DNA from: an uncultured Collinsella sp.
GTDB taxonomy: Bacteria > Actinomycetota > Coriobacteriia > Coriobacteriales > Coriobacteriaceae
NCBI GenBank assembly: GCA_934646815.1
Contig: CAKUEW010000001.1
Span: 62,001-126,000 of the forward strand
Reading direction: 5' to 3'
DNA length: 64,000 bases
The stretch's first letter is position 1. The number at the start of each line of letters is the position of its first letter. Positions 1 through 8,467 of this stretch are shown one piece after another. Both the position numbers and the translations under genes were made by a program. The notes beneath the pieces were generated by a model, which had not been told where the DNA came from, ran no database searches, and was given only the letters and a program-made list of their open reading frames with translations.

Positions 1-595
1 CATCCTCGCGGGCGGTGACGGTGGCGGGGTCGGTGTCTGCCGGCTCGTGGCCGATGGCGCCGATGTTGCGCTCCTCGACAAGCCACTTGATGGCCTCGAG
101 ATCCCAGCCGGGATAGTGCGGCTGCCCGTCTTCGTCCTTGTTCTCAAGGTCGGCGAGCTTGGACCAGTCGGAGCGGAAGGCGACAAAGGCGTCCTCGGGG
201 ATGCGGCCGTACTCTTCCTCCCAAGCCTTGAGGTCGTCGACGGTCAGGACAAAGTCGGGATTGGCGGCGCATTCCTCATGCTTATCGATTACGCAGAGCG
301 GGTGCATAAACTCGATGGGCTCGATCTCGCCGAGGGAGCGACCATCAACATGGAAATGACGCGGCGCGTCGACGTGGGTGCCGTACTGCGAGGCGACCGA
401 GTATTGGAAGCAACGCATGGGGGCGAGCATGTCCTCGGGCGTGCCAGGCAGATAGTCGAAGAGCTTGGTGGCTTCGAAGGGCTTAAAACCGTACCAGTGC
501 GGCGTGTCGCATGAGAGCGTGTGAGTGAGATCGACCCAGCGATAGTCGGTACTTTTGAGCTGGGCGGCGAGGTTCCAAAGGTCGAGCGCGGGCAT
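1..595 (-). CDS. Cyclase family protein (kynurenine formamidase-like metal hydrolase), 3' end beyond window
   Basis: The reverse strand reads open from an ATG at 593-595, behind an AAAGGAG ribosome site, to the left edge: 198 residues without a stop. Residues 71-82 read YGTHVDAPRHFH, the metal-binding HGTHxDxPxH-type signature of the cyclase/kynurenine formamidase superfamily. Family members are Mn or Zn amidohydrolases or cyclases of about 210-260 residues, so only a short C-terminal part should be missing. The substrate cannot be told from sequence. It is divergent from the aldo/keto reductase at 758, and the 160-bp gap must hold both promoters. Confidence 0.85.
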   Translation of the reverse strand, partial: MPALDLWNLAAQLKSTDYRWVDLTHTLSCDTPHWYGFKPFEATKLFDYLPGTPEDMLAPMRCFQYSVASQYGTHVDAPRHFHVDGRSLGEIEPIEFMHPLCVIDKHEECAANPDFVLTVDDLKAWEEEYGRIPEDAFVAFRSDWSKLADLENKDEDGQPHYPGWDLEAIKWLVEERNIGAIGHEPADTDPATVTARED

Positions 596-757
596 GGTTG
601 GCTCCTTTCATCGGGCTTTTTGCTGATGTTAGAGCGGTGCCGTGACGGCTCGATTTCTGCTGCGTTACGATACGTTCTCGATTGCGATTCCAAGTGGTTT
701 CGGCGGCGTGACTGTTGTGTTTCGCGTGACTTGGACACCGACGGGAAAGGAGGGGCC

Positions 758-1948
758 GTGCAGTACCGCGTTGACCCCAAAAGTGGCAACCGTATCTCGG
801 CGTTGGGGCTGGGGTGCATGAGGTTTCCCGGGGCACCGGGACACCCTGATGCCAAAGCCGCGGACGCTATCATCTCGCGCGCTGTGGAGCGCGGTATTAA
901 TTACCTGGACACGGCCTATCTCTATCCTGGTAATGAGGCGTGCGTGGGAGCATCGCTCGAGCGTTTGGGGCTACGCGATAAGGTTTTGCTGGCGACCAAG
1001 CTGCCGCATGCCTCGTGCAAGAACGCGGAGGATTTCGACCGCTTTTTCGAGGAACAGCTGCGCCGCCTGCGGACTGACCATATCGACTATTACCTGATGC
1101 ATAACATCACTTCGCCGGCTCAGTGGGAGCGCGTGGTGGGGCTTGGCATCGAGGATTGGATAGCGCGCCAGAAGGCGGCGGGTCGTATTCGCCAGATCGG
1201 TTTTTCGTACCATGGCAGCGCGGCGGACTTTATCACGATGCTCGATGCGTACGATTGGGACTTTTGCCAGATCCAGTACAACTACGCGGGAGAGCGCTAC
1301 CAGGCGGGGACGGCAGGGTTGCTTGCCGCGGCGGAGCGTGGGCTTGCGGTGTTTGTGATGGAGCCGCTGTTGGGTGGGCGGTTGGCGGGCAAGCTGCCGC
1401 CGCGGGCCCGTGCTGTGTTCGATGCCGCGGACGATCCGCATCTGCACACGCCTGCCGCTTGGGGATTGTCGTGGGTGTGGAATCACCCTCAGGTGACCAT
1501 GCTGCTCTCGGGCATGACCGATGCCGCGCAGGTGGACGAGAACACGGCGCTGGCAGACCGGGCGCTGCCGGATTCGATGACGGCGGCGCAGCTCGACACC
1601 ATCGCACGCGTGCTGACGGAGTTTGAGAAATCGAATCGTGTGCCCTGCACTGGGTGCGGCTACTGCATGCCGTGCCCCAAGGGCATCAACATTCCCGGCT
1701 GCTTTGCCGCCTACAACGCGAGCTACGCACATAGTTGGTTTACGGGCCTCTCGCAGTACTTTACGGCGAGCGCGGTGCGCACGAGCGAACCTAAGCTGGT
1801 GAGCAATTGCGTCAAGTGCGGTAAATGCGCGCGCCATTGTCCTCAGCACATTGATATTCCCGAGGGCCTGGACGACGTGCGTCGTCGTTTTCAGCCGGGT
1901 CCGGTGACTGCGGCGCTCAAGGCCTTCGGCAAAACGCGCCGCTCGTGA
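758..1948 (+). CDS. Aldo/keto reductase with C-terminal 2x[4Fe-4S] ferredoxin domain
   Basis: Cytoplasmic oxidoreductase of 396 residues. The GTG at 758 follows AAAGGAGGGG and starts the protein just before the barrel; the reading frame is open further upstream but without a ribosome site. The catalytic set is visible as D51, Y54/Y56, K81 and H115. The C-terminus carries two cysteine clusters, C297-C300-C303-C306 and C351-C354-C357-C361, each able to hold a 4Fe-4S centre. This architecture is typical of anaerobe AKRs that couple NAD(P)H to iron-sulfur electron flow. The substrate is unknown. Confidence 0.9.
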   Translation: MQYRVDPKSGNRISALGLGCMRFPGAPGHPDAKAADAIISRAVERGINYLDTAYLYPGNEACVGASLERLGLRDKVLLATKLPHASCKNAEDFDRFFEEQLRRLRTDHIDYYLMHNITSPAQWERVVGLGIEDWIARQKAAGRIRQIGFSYHGSAADFITMLDAYDWDFCQIQYNYAGERYQAGTAGLLAAAERGLAVFVMEPLLGGRLAGKLPPRARAVFDAADDPHLHTPAAWGLSWVWNHPQVTMLLSGMTDAAQVDENTALADRALPDSMTAAQLDTIARVLTEFEKSNRVPCTGCGYCMPCPKGINIPGCFAAYNASYAHSWFTGLSQYFTASAVRTSEPKLVSNCVKCGKCARHCPQHIDIPEGLDDVRRRFQPGPVTAALKAFGKTRRS

Positions 1949-1960
1949 CCCTTTTATAAC

Positions 1961-2023
1961 TTGCGGTGGAATACGGTCTGTTTGAGCCAAAATAGGGCAC
2001 GAACAGACCGTATTTCACCGCAA
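1961..2023. repeat. 22-bp inverted repeat between the reductase and endonuclease IV genes
   Basis: Arms 1961-1982 and 2002-2023 are complementary over 22 positions with one difference, which becomes a G-U pair in RNA. The loop is 19 nt. There is no U-tract after it, so it is not a standard terminator. It lies 21 bp before the nfo start and would form a very stable hairpin in the leader. Confidence 0.8.
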
Positions 2024-2043
2024 CTGATGAGGGGGAGTTGGAG

Positions 2044-2910
2044 ATGCTGACGATCGGGTGTCACCTTTCCACGACGAAGGGCTATCGGGCGATGGGGGAG
2101 ACGGCGCTCTCTATTGGCGCCAATACGTTTGCTTTTTTCACGCGCAACCCGCGCGGTGGCAAGGCGAAGGACTTGGACATGGACGACGTGGCGGCACTGC
2201 GCGAGCTTATGGCGCAAAATCATTTTGGGCCGCTCGTGGCGCATGCTCCCTACACCTATAATCCTTGCTCTGCCAAGGAGCGGGCGCGTGAGTTTGCCAT
2301 CGAGGCGATGGCCGAGGACCTGCAGCGTCTGGAAGCACTGCCTGGCAACTACTACAACTTTCACCCCGGCGCGCATGTGGGGCAGGGTGTCGATGCCGGC
2401 ATTCAGATGATCGTCGACACGCTTTGCCAGGTGATGTTTGAGGGGCAGCAGACGACGGTGCTGCTCGAGACCATGGCGGGCAAGGGCACCGAGGTGGGCC
2501 GCAACTTTGAGGAGCTGGCGCGCATCATCGAAGGTGTCGTCGCCAGGCGTCCCGAGCTGTCAGACAAGCTGGGCGTCTGCCTTGATACCTGCCATGTGAG
2601 CGATGGCGACTATGACATCATCCACGACCTTGATGGCGTGCTGGACGAGTTTGATCGCATCGTGGGCATCGAGCGCCTGCATGCCGTGCATATCAACGAT
2701 TCCAAGAACCCCTGTGGGGCTCATAAGGATCGCCATGAGTGCATCGGCAAGGGCTATCTTGGCAACGAGGAACTTGGCGGCGGTATGCAGGTTATGCAGA
2801 ATATTGTATCGAACAGCCGTTTATGCGCATTACCTTTTATTTTGGAGACGCCGAACGAACTTGCAGGTTACGCAGCTGAAATCGCGCTCCTACGCTCATT
2901 GCAGCAGTAA
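2044..2910 (+). CDS. nfo: Deoxyribonuclease IV (apurinic/apyrimidinic endonuclease)
   Basis: Class II AP endonuclease of 288 residues that incises 5' of abasic sites in base-excision repair. The ATG at 2044 follows GAGGGGGAG; a TTG two codons upstream is less likely. The trinuclear-zinc TIM-barrel motifs are in order: [55 protein letters not shown] and FILETP near the end. Length fits the family (about 280). It sits directly downstream of the 22-bp inverted repeat. Confidence 0.96.
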   Translation: MLTIGCHLSTTKGYRAMGETALSIGANTFAFFTRNPRGGKAKDLDMDDVAALRELMAQNHFGPLVAHAPYTYNPCSAKERAREFAIEAMAEDLQRLEALPGNYYNFHPGAHVGQGVDAGIQMIVDTLCQVMFEGQQTTVLLETMAGKGTEVGRNFEELARIIEGVVARRPELSDKLGVCLDTCHVSDGDYDIIHDLDGVLDEFDRIVGIERLHAVHINDSKNPCGAHKDRHECIGKGYLGNEELGGGMQVMQNIVSNSRLCALPFILETPNELAGYAAEIALLRSLQQ

Positions 2911-2971
2911 TGACTGTCACAAAGTGGAGTATTTCATTCACATTTAAGGTATGTTTCAATCAGTTTTCTAA

Positions 2972-3000
2972 TTGCGTATTCGAATATAGGGGTGCATAAT
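2972..3000 (+). promoter_or_regulatory. Predicted promoter of the amino-acid importer operon
   Basis: TTGCGT (2972-2977) and CATAAT (2995-3000) are separated by 17 bp, with TG one base before the -10 (extended -10). It lies 58 bp upstream of the binding-protein gene. Confidence 0.5.
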
Positions 3001-3057
3001 ATCCAACAGTTTTTGCAGACCCCTTTATTTAGCGGGGCCATTGGAAGGAGACTGATT

Positions 3058-3918
3058 ATGAAGCTGAAGAAGCTTGGCGCATTTGCCGCCACGGGCGCCA
3101 TGGCGCTCGCCCTTGCTCTGACGGGCTGCGGCTCGTCTAACGCCACCTCTGGTTCCGATGCCGGTTCCAGCAGCTCTGACGACGTAAAGGTCGAGAAGGT
3201 CGACGGCTCCAAGGAGTACGCCCTGGTTAAGGACGGCACGCTGACCGTCGGTACCTCCGCCGAGTATGCGCCGTTTGAGTACAAGGATGACAACGGCGAT
3301 TATCAGGGCTTTGACCTTGAGCTCATTAAAGCTATCGGCGACAAGCTGGGCCTGGAGGTCGAGTATGTGAACAACGACTTCGACACGCTGGTCCCGGGTG
3401 TTGCTTCGGGCGCCAAGTACGATGTCTCCATCGCCGCTATCACCGATACCCCCGAGCGTGAGAAGGAGGTCGCGTTCTCCGATTCGTACTACATGGACGA
3501 TCAGGCTATCGTGACCAAGGTCGATAACACCGACATCACGGCCGACAACTACAGCGAGAAGCTCAACAACGCCGACGCCACAATCATCGTCCAGTCCGGC
3601 TCGACCGCCGAGGCCTTTGCCCAGGAGAACTTCCCCAAGGCCAAGATCGTTCCCTACAAGGACGCCACCGAGTGCTTCAGCGCTCTGCAGTCCGACAAGG
3701 GTGACGCCGTGGTGACCAACCGCTCCGTTGCCAGCCAGCTGACCGCCGAGCAGTTCAACACCTGCCAGACCATCAAGCAGATCAGCACTGGCGAGGAGTA
3801 CGCTATCGCCATCAACCAGGGCAACACCAAGCTCAAGGACGATATCAACCAGGCCATCAAGGACCTGACCGGTGACGGTACCGTTGACGCCCTCATGGCT
3901 AAGTACAACATCAAGTAG
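3058..3918 (+). CDS. Amino-acid ABC transporter substrate-binding lipoprotein
   Basis: A 286-residue extracytoplasmic solute-binding protein of family 3 (PBPb fold). The ATG at 3058 follows GGAAGGAG. The N-terminus is a lipoprotein signal: a KLKK positive start, a hydrophobic core and the lipobox LTGC with C22. A Ser/Asp-rich tether follows, then the binding domain with LTVGTSAEYAPFEY, YQGFDLELIKAIG and a cluster of acidic and polar ligand positions. It is first in a three-gene importer with the permease (4062) and ATPase (5409). A hairpin terminator after it probably keeps this subunit in excess. The specific amino acid is not determinable. Confidence 0.95.
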   Translation: MKLKKLGAFAATGAMALALALTGCGSSNATSGSDAGSSSSDDVKVEKVDGSKEYALVKDGTLTVGTSAEYAPFEYKDDNGDYQGFDLELIKAIGDKLGLEVEYVNNDFDTLVPGVASGAKYDVSIAAITDTPEREKEVAFSDSYYMDDQAIVTKVDNTDITADNYSEKLNNADATIIVQSGSTAEAFAQENFPKAKIVPYKDATECFSALQSDKGDAVVTNRSVASQLTAEQFNTCQTIKQISTGEEYAIAINQGNTKLKDDINQAIKDLTGDGTVDALMAKYNIK

Positions 3919-3939
3919 CATTACTGCTTGATTTCGCGC

Positions 3940-3972
3940 AGGCCCTTTCCGTTTTGGCGGAGAGGGCCTTTG
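3940..3972 (+). terminator. Intra-operon hairpin after the binding-protein gene
   Basis: AGGCCCTTTCCG and CGGAGAGGGCCT form a 12-bp stem with a TTTTGG loop, followed by TTTGCGCTT. It is likely a partial terminator that lets the permease and ATPase be made at a lower level. Confidence 0.7.
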
Positions 3973-4061
3973 CGCTTAACTGGACGGGCATCATCCCGCC
4001 TCGTCATGTCGGCAACTTTACGATGGGAGCCACCTTGTCACATTTAACCGAAGGAGTCACC

Positions 4062-5396
4062 GTGCAGTTCGCCTCGCTGTCCGCTATGCTCCGTAAGCTA
4101 GCCTGCGCCCTGATCGTGGCACTTGTGCTTGTGTGTGCGGGGGCCTGCGTGCCCTCGACGGCGCAGGCGCTCGAGACCGCAAAGATCACCGCTCGACCCA
4201 ATACCGGATCGGGCAGCGACGTGGTCGGCGGCACCGAGACGCGCATTACTTGGGAAGTCCAGGCCGATGCCGATGAGGAGCTGAGCGGCCTTTCGCTTAC
4301 GTTTGCCGACGGTACGACGTTTGGCGCCGATGACACGCGCCTGACGATGCTTTCCGGCGACGATCTGATGGACCGGACGCCCATGAAACCCACGTGCAAG
4401 GTGGACGGGCAGACGCTCAAGATTGATTTTGGCGAGACGGCGCCTGCCGGTGGTTATTTCCGCGTGGAGATCTATGGCGTTACGTTCCCCGTCGAGGGTG
4501 GCGACGAGGCCTTTAGCGGCACCTATACGCTTGCCGACGGTTCGACCAAGAAGGTTTCCAATATTCCTTCTGTCGAGATTAAGGGCGTGACGGCCTTCGA
4601 TAACTTCCTGGCCGACCTTAAAGAGCGGCCGTGGGTCGAGGCATGGAACTCCAATATGTTCCTGCGTCTGTTCCTGAACCCAGTGATTTTGGTCCAGAGC
4701 CTGCCGATCGTCTTTAAGGGCTTCCTCATGTCGCTCTCGATCGTGCTCGTGGCGTTTCCGCTGGCGATCCCCTTTGGCTTTGCTCTGTCGCTCATGCGCA
4801 TCTCCAAGTCGCGCATCCTGCGCTGCCTCGCCGGCATCTACGTGAACGTCATCCGTGGCACGCCGGCGTTCCTGCAGATCTACATTGCGTTCTTTGGCCT
4901 GCCGCTTGCCGGCGTCAGGGTTGACGACTATGTCCTGGGCGTTATCGTCATGGCCATGAACTCGTCGGCGTACCTGTGCGAGATTTTCCGCGCCGGTATC
5001 CAGTCGATCCCCAAGGGTCAAAACGAGGCTGCGCGTTCGCTGGGCATGAACGCCTTCCAGACGTTGCTTTACGTTATGATCCCTCAGACGTTCCGCAACG
5101 TCCTGCCCACGCTGACCAGTGAGTTCATCTTGCTCTACAAAGACACCTCGCTGCTTGCCGCCGTGGGCGTGGTCGAGATCGTCATGAACGCCCGTACCAT
5201 CGTAGCGACGACTGGTTCCATTACGCCGTACGTGGTTGCCGCCCTGTTCTATCTGGTCATCACGCTGCCGCTTGCCCGTTTGGTGAGCGGTCTCGAGGCG
5301 AGGCTGCTGGGCACGGCCGAGACCAAGAAGAAACGTCCCGCCAAGAGTGCCGGGCAGGTTGTCGCCACGCCCGCCGATCACATTGCCGGTCTGTAA
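4062..5396 (+). CDS. Amino-acid ABC transporter permease with N-terminal extracytoplasmic domain
   Basis: A 444-residue inner-membrane subunit. GTG at 4062 after AAGGAG is the best start. Residues about 1-40 are a signal-like hydrophobic segment, about 42-185 a beta-rich domain outside the membrane, and about 205-430 a HisM/GlnP-type permease domain with the EAA loop (QSIPKGQNEAARSLGMNAF). Family permeases are usually about 220-280 residues, so the N-terminal domain is an added module. It does not look like a family-3 binding protein; it may be a docking or ligand-presenting domain (inference). Confidence 0.88.
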   Translation: MQFASLSAMLRKLACALIVALVLVCAGACVPSTAQALETAKITARPNTGSGSDVVGGTETRITWEVQADADEELSGLSLTFADGTTFGADDTRLTMLSGDDLMDRTPMKPTCKVDGQTLKIDFGETAPAGGYFRVEIYGVTFPVEGGDEAFSGTYTLADGSTKKVSNIPSVEIKGVTAFDNFLADLKERPWVEAWNSNMFLRLFLNPVILVQSLPIVFKGFLMSLSIVLVAFPLAIPFGFALSLMRISKSRILRCLAGIYVNVIRGTPAFLQIYIAFFGLPLAGVRVDDYVLGVIVMAMNSSAYLCEIFRAGIQSIPKGQNEAARSLGMNAFQTLLYVMIPQTFRNVLPTLTSEFILLYKDTSLLAAVGVVEIVMNARTIVATTGSITPYVVAALFYLVITLPLARLVSGLEARLLGTAETKKKRPAKSAGQVVATPADHIAGL

Positions 5397-5408
5397 GGAG
5401 GTCCCATC

Positions 5409-6158
5409 GTGAGCGAAACGAATTCCAACGAGGTTGTCGTCAGCATTAAGAACCTCCAGAAGTCCTTTGGTGACAATGTGGTCCTGCGCGACATCGATCT
5501 GGATGTGCACAGGGGCGAGGTCGTCGTGGTTCTGGGCCCTTCGGGCTCGGGCAAGTCGACGATGCTGCGCTGCATTAACCGCCTTGAAGAGCCTACGAGC
5601 GGCTCCATCATGGTGGAAGGCGTGGACGTCTGCGCTAAGGGCGTCGACTTAAATAAGGTGCGCACGCATCTGGGTATGGTGTTTCAGCAGTTCAACTTGT
5701 TCCCGCATCTCTCAGTCAAAAAGAACGTCATGCTCGCGCAGCAGAAGGTGCTCAAACGCAGCAAGGAAGAGGCTGAGAAGATCGCTGTTGAGGAACTCAC
5801 TAAGGTCGGTTTGGCCGAGCGCATCGACTTTATGCCGAGCCAGCTTTCGGGTGGTCAGCAGCAGCGCGTCGCCATTGCCCGAGCGCTTTCGATGAACCCG
5901 CACGTTATGTTGTTTGACGAGGCAACCTCGGCGCTTGACCCCGAGCTTGTCCGCGACGTGCTGGGCGTTATGCGCGATCTGGCACGTGACGGTATGACCA
6001 TGATCGTGGTAACGCACGAGATGGGCTTTGCCCGCGATGTCGCCGACCGCGTCGTCTTTATGGATGGGGGCGTTATCGTGGAGGAGGGCTCGCCGAGCGA
6101 GGTCTTCGACCATCCCAAGAGTGAGCGCACCAAGGCGTTCTTGGGTAATATCGCGTAG
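5409..6158 (+). CDS. Amino-acid ABC transporter ATP-binding protein (GlnQ/HisP type)
   Basis: A 249-residue cytoplasmic ATPase. The GTG at 5409 follows TAAGGAGG that begins at the permease stop. Walker [10 protein letters not shown] is at 43-51, the ABC signature LSGGQ at 146-150, and Walker B VMLFDE at 166-171. The closest functional class is polar amino-acid uptake. It is last in the operon; a strong terminator follows at 6183. Confidence 0.96.
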   Translation: MSETNSNEVVVSIKNLQKSFGDNVVLRDIDLDVHRGEVVVVLGPSGSGKSTMLRCINRLEEPTSGSIMVEGVDVCAKGVDLNKVRTHLGMVFQQFNLFPHLSVKKNVMLAQQKVLKRSKEEAEKIAVEELTKVGLAERIDFMPSQLSGGQQQRVAIARALSMNPHVMLFDEATSALDPELVRDVLGVMRDLARDGMTMIVVTHEMGFARDVADRVVFMDGGVIVEEGSPSEVFDHPKSERTKAFLGNIA

Positions 6159-6182
6159 CAGCGCGTTAAAGTTGCCGATGCA

Positions 6183-6221
6183 AAAAGCGGGGGCTGGATC
6201 AAATCCAGTCCCCGCTTTTAT
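6183..6221 (+). terminator. Rho-independent terminator of the amino-acid importer operon
   Basis: AAAAGCGGGG-CTGGAT and ATCCAG-CCCCGCTTTT pair around a short CAA loop, ending in T-rich sequence. Confidence 0.85.
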
Positions 6222-6290
6222 TTGGATGTGAGCGCCTGCTATGTTTGGTGCTCAGCTTTGGGTCGATGCGCGGTGGCCCGACGACGTTTG

Positions 6291-6710
6291 CTAGACCAGC
6301 TCGGCTCCCAAGGCCTTGCAGGCAGCCTCGGCCTCATCGTCGGGGGCGTCGTAGCAGATGACGGAGTCGACGACGTTAACGCCGGCCTCGTCGGCGTCGG
6401 CCTTCCAGTTGTCCATCCACTCGCCCTCGGCCCACGAATAGGAGCCAAAGAGAACGACCTTTTTATCGCCAAGGGTCTCCTTGACTTCGTCCCACATCGG
6501 CTGGAACTCGTCATACTCGAGCTCCTCGGAACCCATAGCGGGGCAGCCAAAGGCGATGGCGTCATAGTCGCCGGCCTTGTCGGCAGAAAAATCGGCGCAG
6601 GGGATAACGGCGGCCTCGGCGCCGGCGTCGGTTACGCCCTCGGCAACGAGGTTTGCCATGGCCTCGGTATTGCCCGTGCCGCTCCAGTAAACGACTGCGA
6701 TCTTGCTCAT
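6291..6710 (-). CDS. Flavodoxin (short-chain)
   Basis: A 139-residue FMN electron carrier. ATG at 6708-6710 follows AAAGGA. The phosphate-binding loop SGTGNT is at residues 10-15, and the 50s and 90s FMN loops appear as GCPAMGSEELE and GSYSWAEGEW. Length matches clostridial-type flavodoxins. It lies 46 bp downstream of the DUF3793 gene in the same direction, a recurrent pairing in anaerobes that suggests co-expression, often under iron limitation; no Fur site was recognised here. Confidence 0.95.
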   Translation of the reverse strand: MSKIAVVYWSGTGNTEAMANLVAEGVTDAGAEAAVIPCADFSADKAGDYDAIAFGCPAMGSEELEYDEFQPMWDEVKETLGDKKVVLFGSYSWAEGEWMDNWKADADEAGVNVVDSVICYDAPDDEAEAACKALGAELV

Positions 6711-6756
6711 GTTTAGTCCTTTCGGTTGTGCGGCGCGCGGCCGCGTTTTGTATGTT

Positions 6757-7461
6757 CTATCGGGTTGCCTGGACAAGTTGCCCAAGTGTGCAGCCCTGCT
6801 GATAGATATAGGTGAGGTATTGCGTGCATGCGCGATAGGAGTCGAAGGTCGTGAGTGCCTGCTCAACATTCGTATATACCTTCCAGGCGCCAAAAACCTT
6901 GTAGTTCTCGCCATGCTGGACGATAAACTGATGCACGTCCTCGTAGGGGTAGCCCAAAAAGTAGCCAACTTCGTGGGGAAACTCACAGGTGCAGCCGTTA
7001 TTGCAAGGTTCGCTCTGGGCGAGTGCGCACAGTCCGTTGCCGCAGGCGCTCTCTGCGGCATTGCTGCTTGCGAGCGTGATGCGCGCGGCGAGATGCACGA
7101 GGGACGCGGACAGGTCGCGGGCATCGTAGCCTTCGGCGGCAAGTGCGGTCGCAGCTCGAGGGTCGGATAGGTAGCGCATGAGGTCCGCGGGGCGGTAGGC
7201 ATAGATCAGCGCCCCACAGGGGCGCCAGACCAAGACGCTCAAATGGATGCCGAGCGGCTCGAGCTCGCGGTTGCATTGAGCGATGACGGTAAGCAGACGC
7301 GTGCGACGCGCTTCGATATAAGGGGTACTGGGCTTTCCATTTTGGTTGGCGTAGACGCCGGGATAGGTAAAGAGCGAAGCGGGTTTGATGCCCGCGAGCG
7401 TGGGGGAGCAGTTGCGCACGACTGCCGTTTGAAACGTTGGGATGTCGATGGTTCGAGTCAC
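6757..7461 (-). CDS. DUF3793 family protein
   Basis: A 234-residue protein of unknown biochemistry. The GTG at 7459-7461 follows AAAGGGG. It has the family's conserved C-terminal segment (HEVGYFLGYPYEDVHQFI, then NYKVFGAWKVY and an acidic-to-aromatic helix). A Cys-rich stretch precedes it (ACGNGLCALAQSEPCNNGCTC), which could hold metal or iron-sulfur. It is upstream of flavodoxin in one transcription unit, which suggests a role in redox or iron/haem handling (inference). Confidence 0.88.
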   Translation of the reverse strand: MTRTIDIPTFQTAVVRNCSPTLAGIKPASLFTYPGVYANQNGKPSTPYIEARRTRLLTVIAQCNRELEPLGIHLSVLVWRPCGALIYAYRPADLMRYLSDPRAATALAAEGYDARDLSASLVHLAARITLASSNAAESACGNGLCALAQSEPCNNGCTCEFPHEVGYFLGYPYEDVHQFIVQHGENYKVFGAWKVYTNVEQALTTFDSYRACTQYLTYIYQQGCTLGQLVQATR

Positions 7462-7590
7462 GGTGCCCCTTTCGAGTCCTCGCGTGTTAGCCTAGGAAAA
7501 CTTATACACGAAAGTAAGCCGTGGTCAACTAAAAAGTAAGAAATGGGAAACTATTTGACCGAACCGACATGAGTTTGGGGTAAGATGGGG

Positions 7591-7609
7591 ACACCCTATG
7601 GGGGTATCC
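7591..7609. promoter_or_regulatory. CsoR-like copper operator upstream of the HMA-domain gene
   Basis: ACCCTATGGGGGTAT is a near palindrome closely resembling the pseudo-inverted C/G-tract operator described for CsoR-type copper sensors (from memory, the Bacillus copZA site reads TACCCTACGGGGGTATGG). It lies 29 bp before a gene for a Cys-x2-Cys metal-binding protein, consistent with copper-responsive control. No csoR gene is in the window. Confidence 0.5.
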
Positions 7610-7637
7610 GGACAAGGCTCAAACGAGAGAGATATAT

Positions 7638-8021
7638 ATGAACGACCTGCTTAATCCCGCGAATATCATCGTACTTGCCGTAATTGCCGTCGGTTTGTTT
7701 TTTGGATTCCGCCGTATTGCGGCATCGACGCGCGGCAAAAGCTGCTGTAGCGATGGCGCGAGCGGCAAGAAGGCCAAGAGGATTGTGGTCACGGATACCG
7801 ACGCGTCCCACTATCCATATAGCGACGAGCTGCTTATCGGTGGCATGAGCTGCGATGGCTGTGCCCAAAACGTGGCGAATGCGCTCAATGCGCTCGATGG
7901 CATTTGGGCCACGGTGACATATGCGGATCACACGGCGCGCGTGCGTTCTAAAAACCCGATTGATCGCGAGGCGCTCGAGGCGGCCGTGAAGGATGCTGGC
8001 TATTACGTCATGAAGCTGTAG
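7638..8021 (+). CDS. Membrane-anchored heavy-metal-associated (HMA) domain protein
   Basis: A 127-residue protein starting at ATG 7638. Residues about 8-24 form one membrane segment; residues 36-37 are a CC pair in a Lys-rich linker; an HMA domain fills about 63-127 with the metal ligands C72 and C75 in GMSCDGC. It resembles a copper chaperone CopZ domain attached to a FeoB-associated-type single-pass anchor. The CsoR-like site upstream favours copper. It is monocistronic, with no P-type ATPase beside it. Confidence 0.85.
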   Translation: MNDLLNPANIIVLAVIAVGLFFGFRRIAASTRGKSCCSDGASGKKAKRIVVTDTDASHYPYSDELLIGGMSCDGCAQNVANALNALDGIWATVTYADHTARVRSKNPIDREALEAAVKDAGYYVMKL

Positions 8022-8041
8022 GGTCCGGCATATAGCCGAGC

Positions 8042-8467
8042 CTAGGCACGGCCGCGTAGCTCGATGTTCTGGATATCGTCGAAGTCGATGGCGATATCTC
8101 GGAGTTTGAGCAGCTTAAAGGCGGGGAGCGCCTCGTCAAGGATGCCGGTGCGGGTACGATAGCCGTACGCATCGTAATAAGTGACGCGTACTAGGTCGCC
8201 ACGCTTGAGACCCTCGAGCTTATTCGAAAGTTCGAGGGCTTTTTCTTCTGTTAGCTCACATTTTGGTTCGACGGTAATCTCTTGTTTCCGCACCAGCTCG
8301 TAGTATCCCGTTAGCGCCGCAAAGGGCATAAATTGTGCGGCGCGGTTGGCGCGAACGGCACCGTTGGCGGTGAGCTTGGGGTCGGTCGAACGACGCCTGC
8401 CCTCGGGGTCGGCCAGTCGTTCGAAAGCGGTGGGCGGGCGCATGGGCTGCTGCTTGGACTTAGGCAC
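8042..8467 (-). CDS. YolD-like protein, partner of Y-family polymerase
   Basis: A 141-residue YolD family protein. I place the start at GTG 8465-8467, which has GGAGG five bases upstream and overlaps the polymerase stop by 8 bp; a TTG four codons earlier lacks spacing. The central part (RANRAAQFMPFAALTGYYE) and the C-terminal small beta domain (RGDLVRVTYYD) are typical. YolD proteins are encoded beside UmuC/UvrX-type polymerases in Gram-positives and are thought to take the UmuD role. Co-transcription puts it under the LexA boxes at 9980-10010. Confidence 0.88.
   Translation of the reverse strand: MPKSKQQPMRPPTAFERLADPEGRRRSTDPKLTANGAVRANRAAQFMPFAALTGYYELVRKQEITVEPKCELTEEKALELSNKLEGLKRGDLVRVTYYDAYGYRTRTGILDEALPAFKLLKLRDIAIDFDDIQNIELRGRA

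Noticed and set aside
7555-7586. TTGACC and TAAGAT as a promoter for the HMA gene
   Set aside because: The spacing is 20 bp, too long for a confident call, although a CsoR-like site follows.
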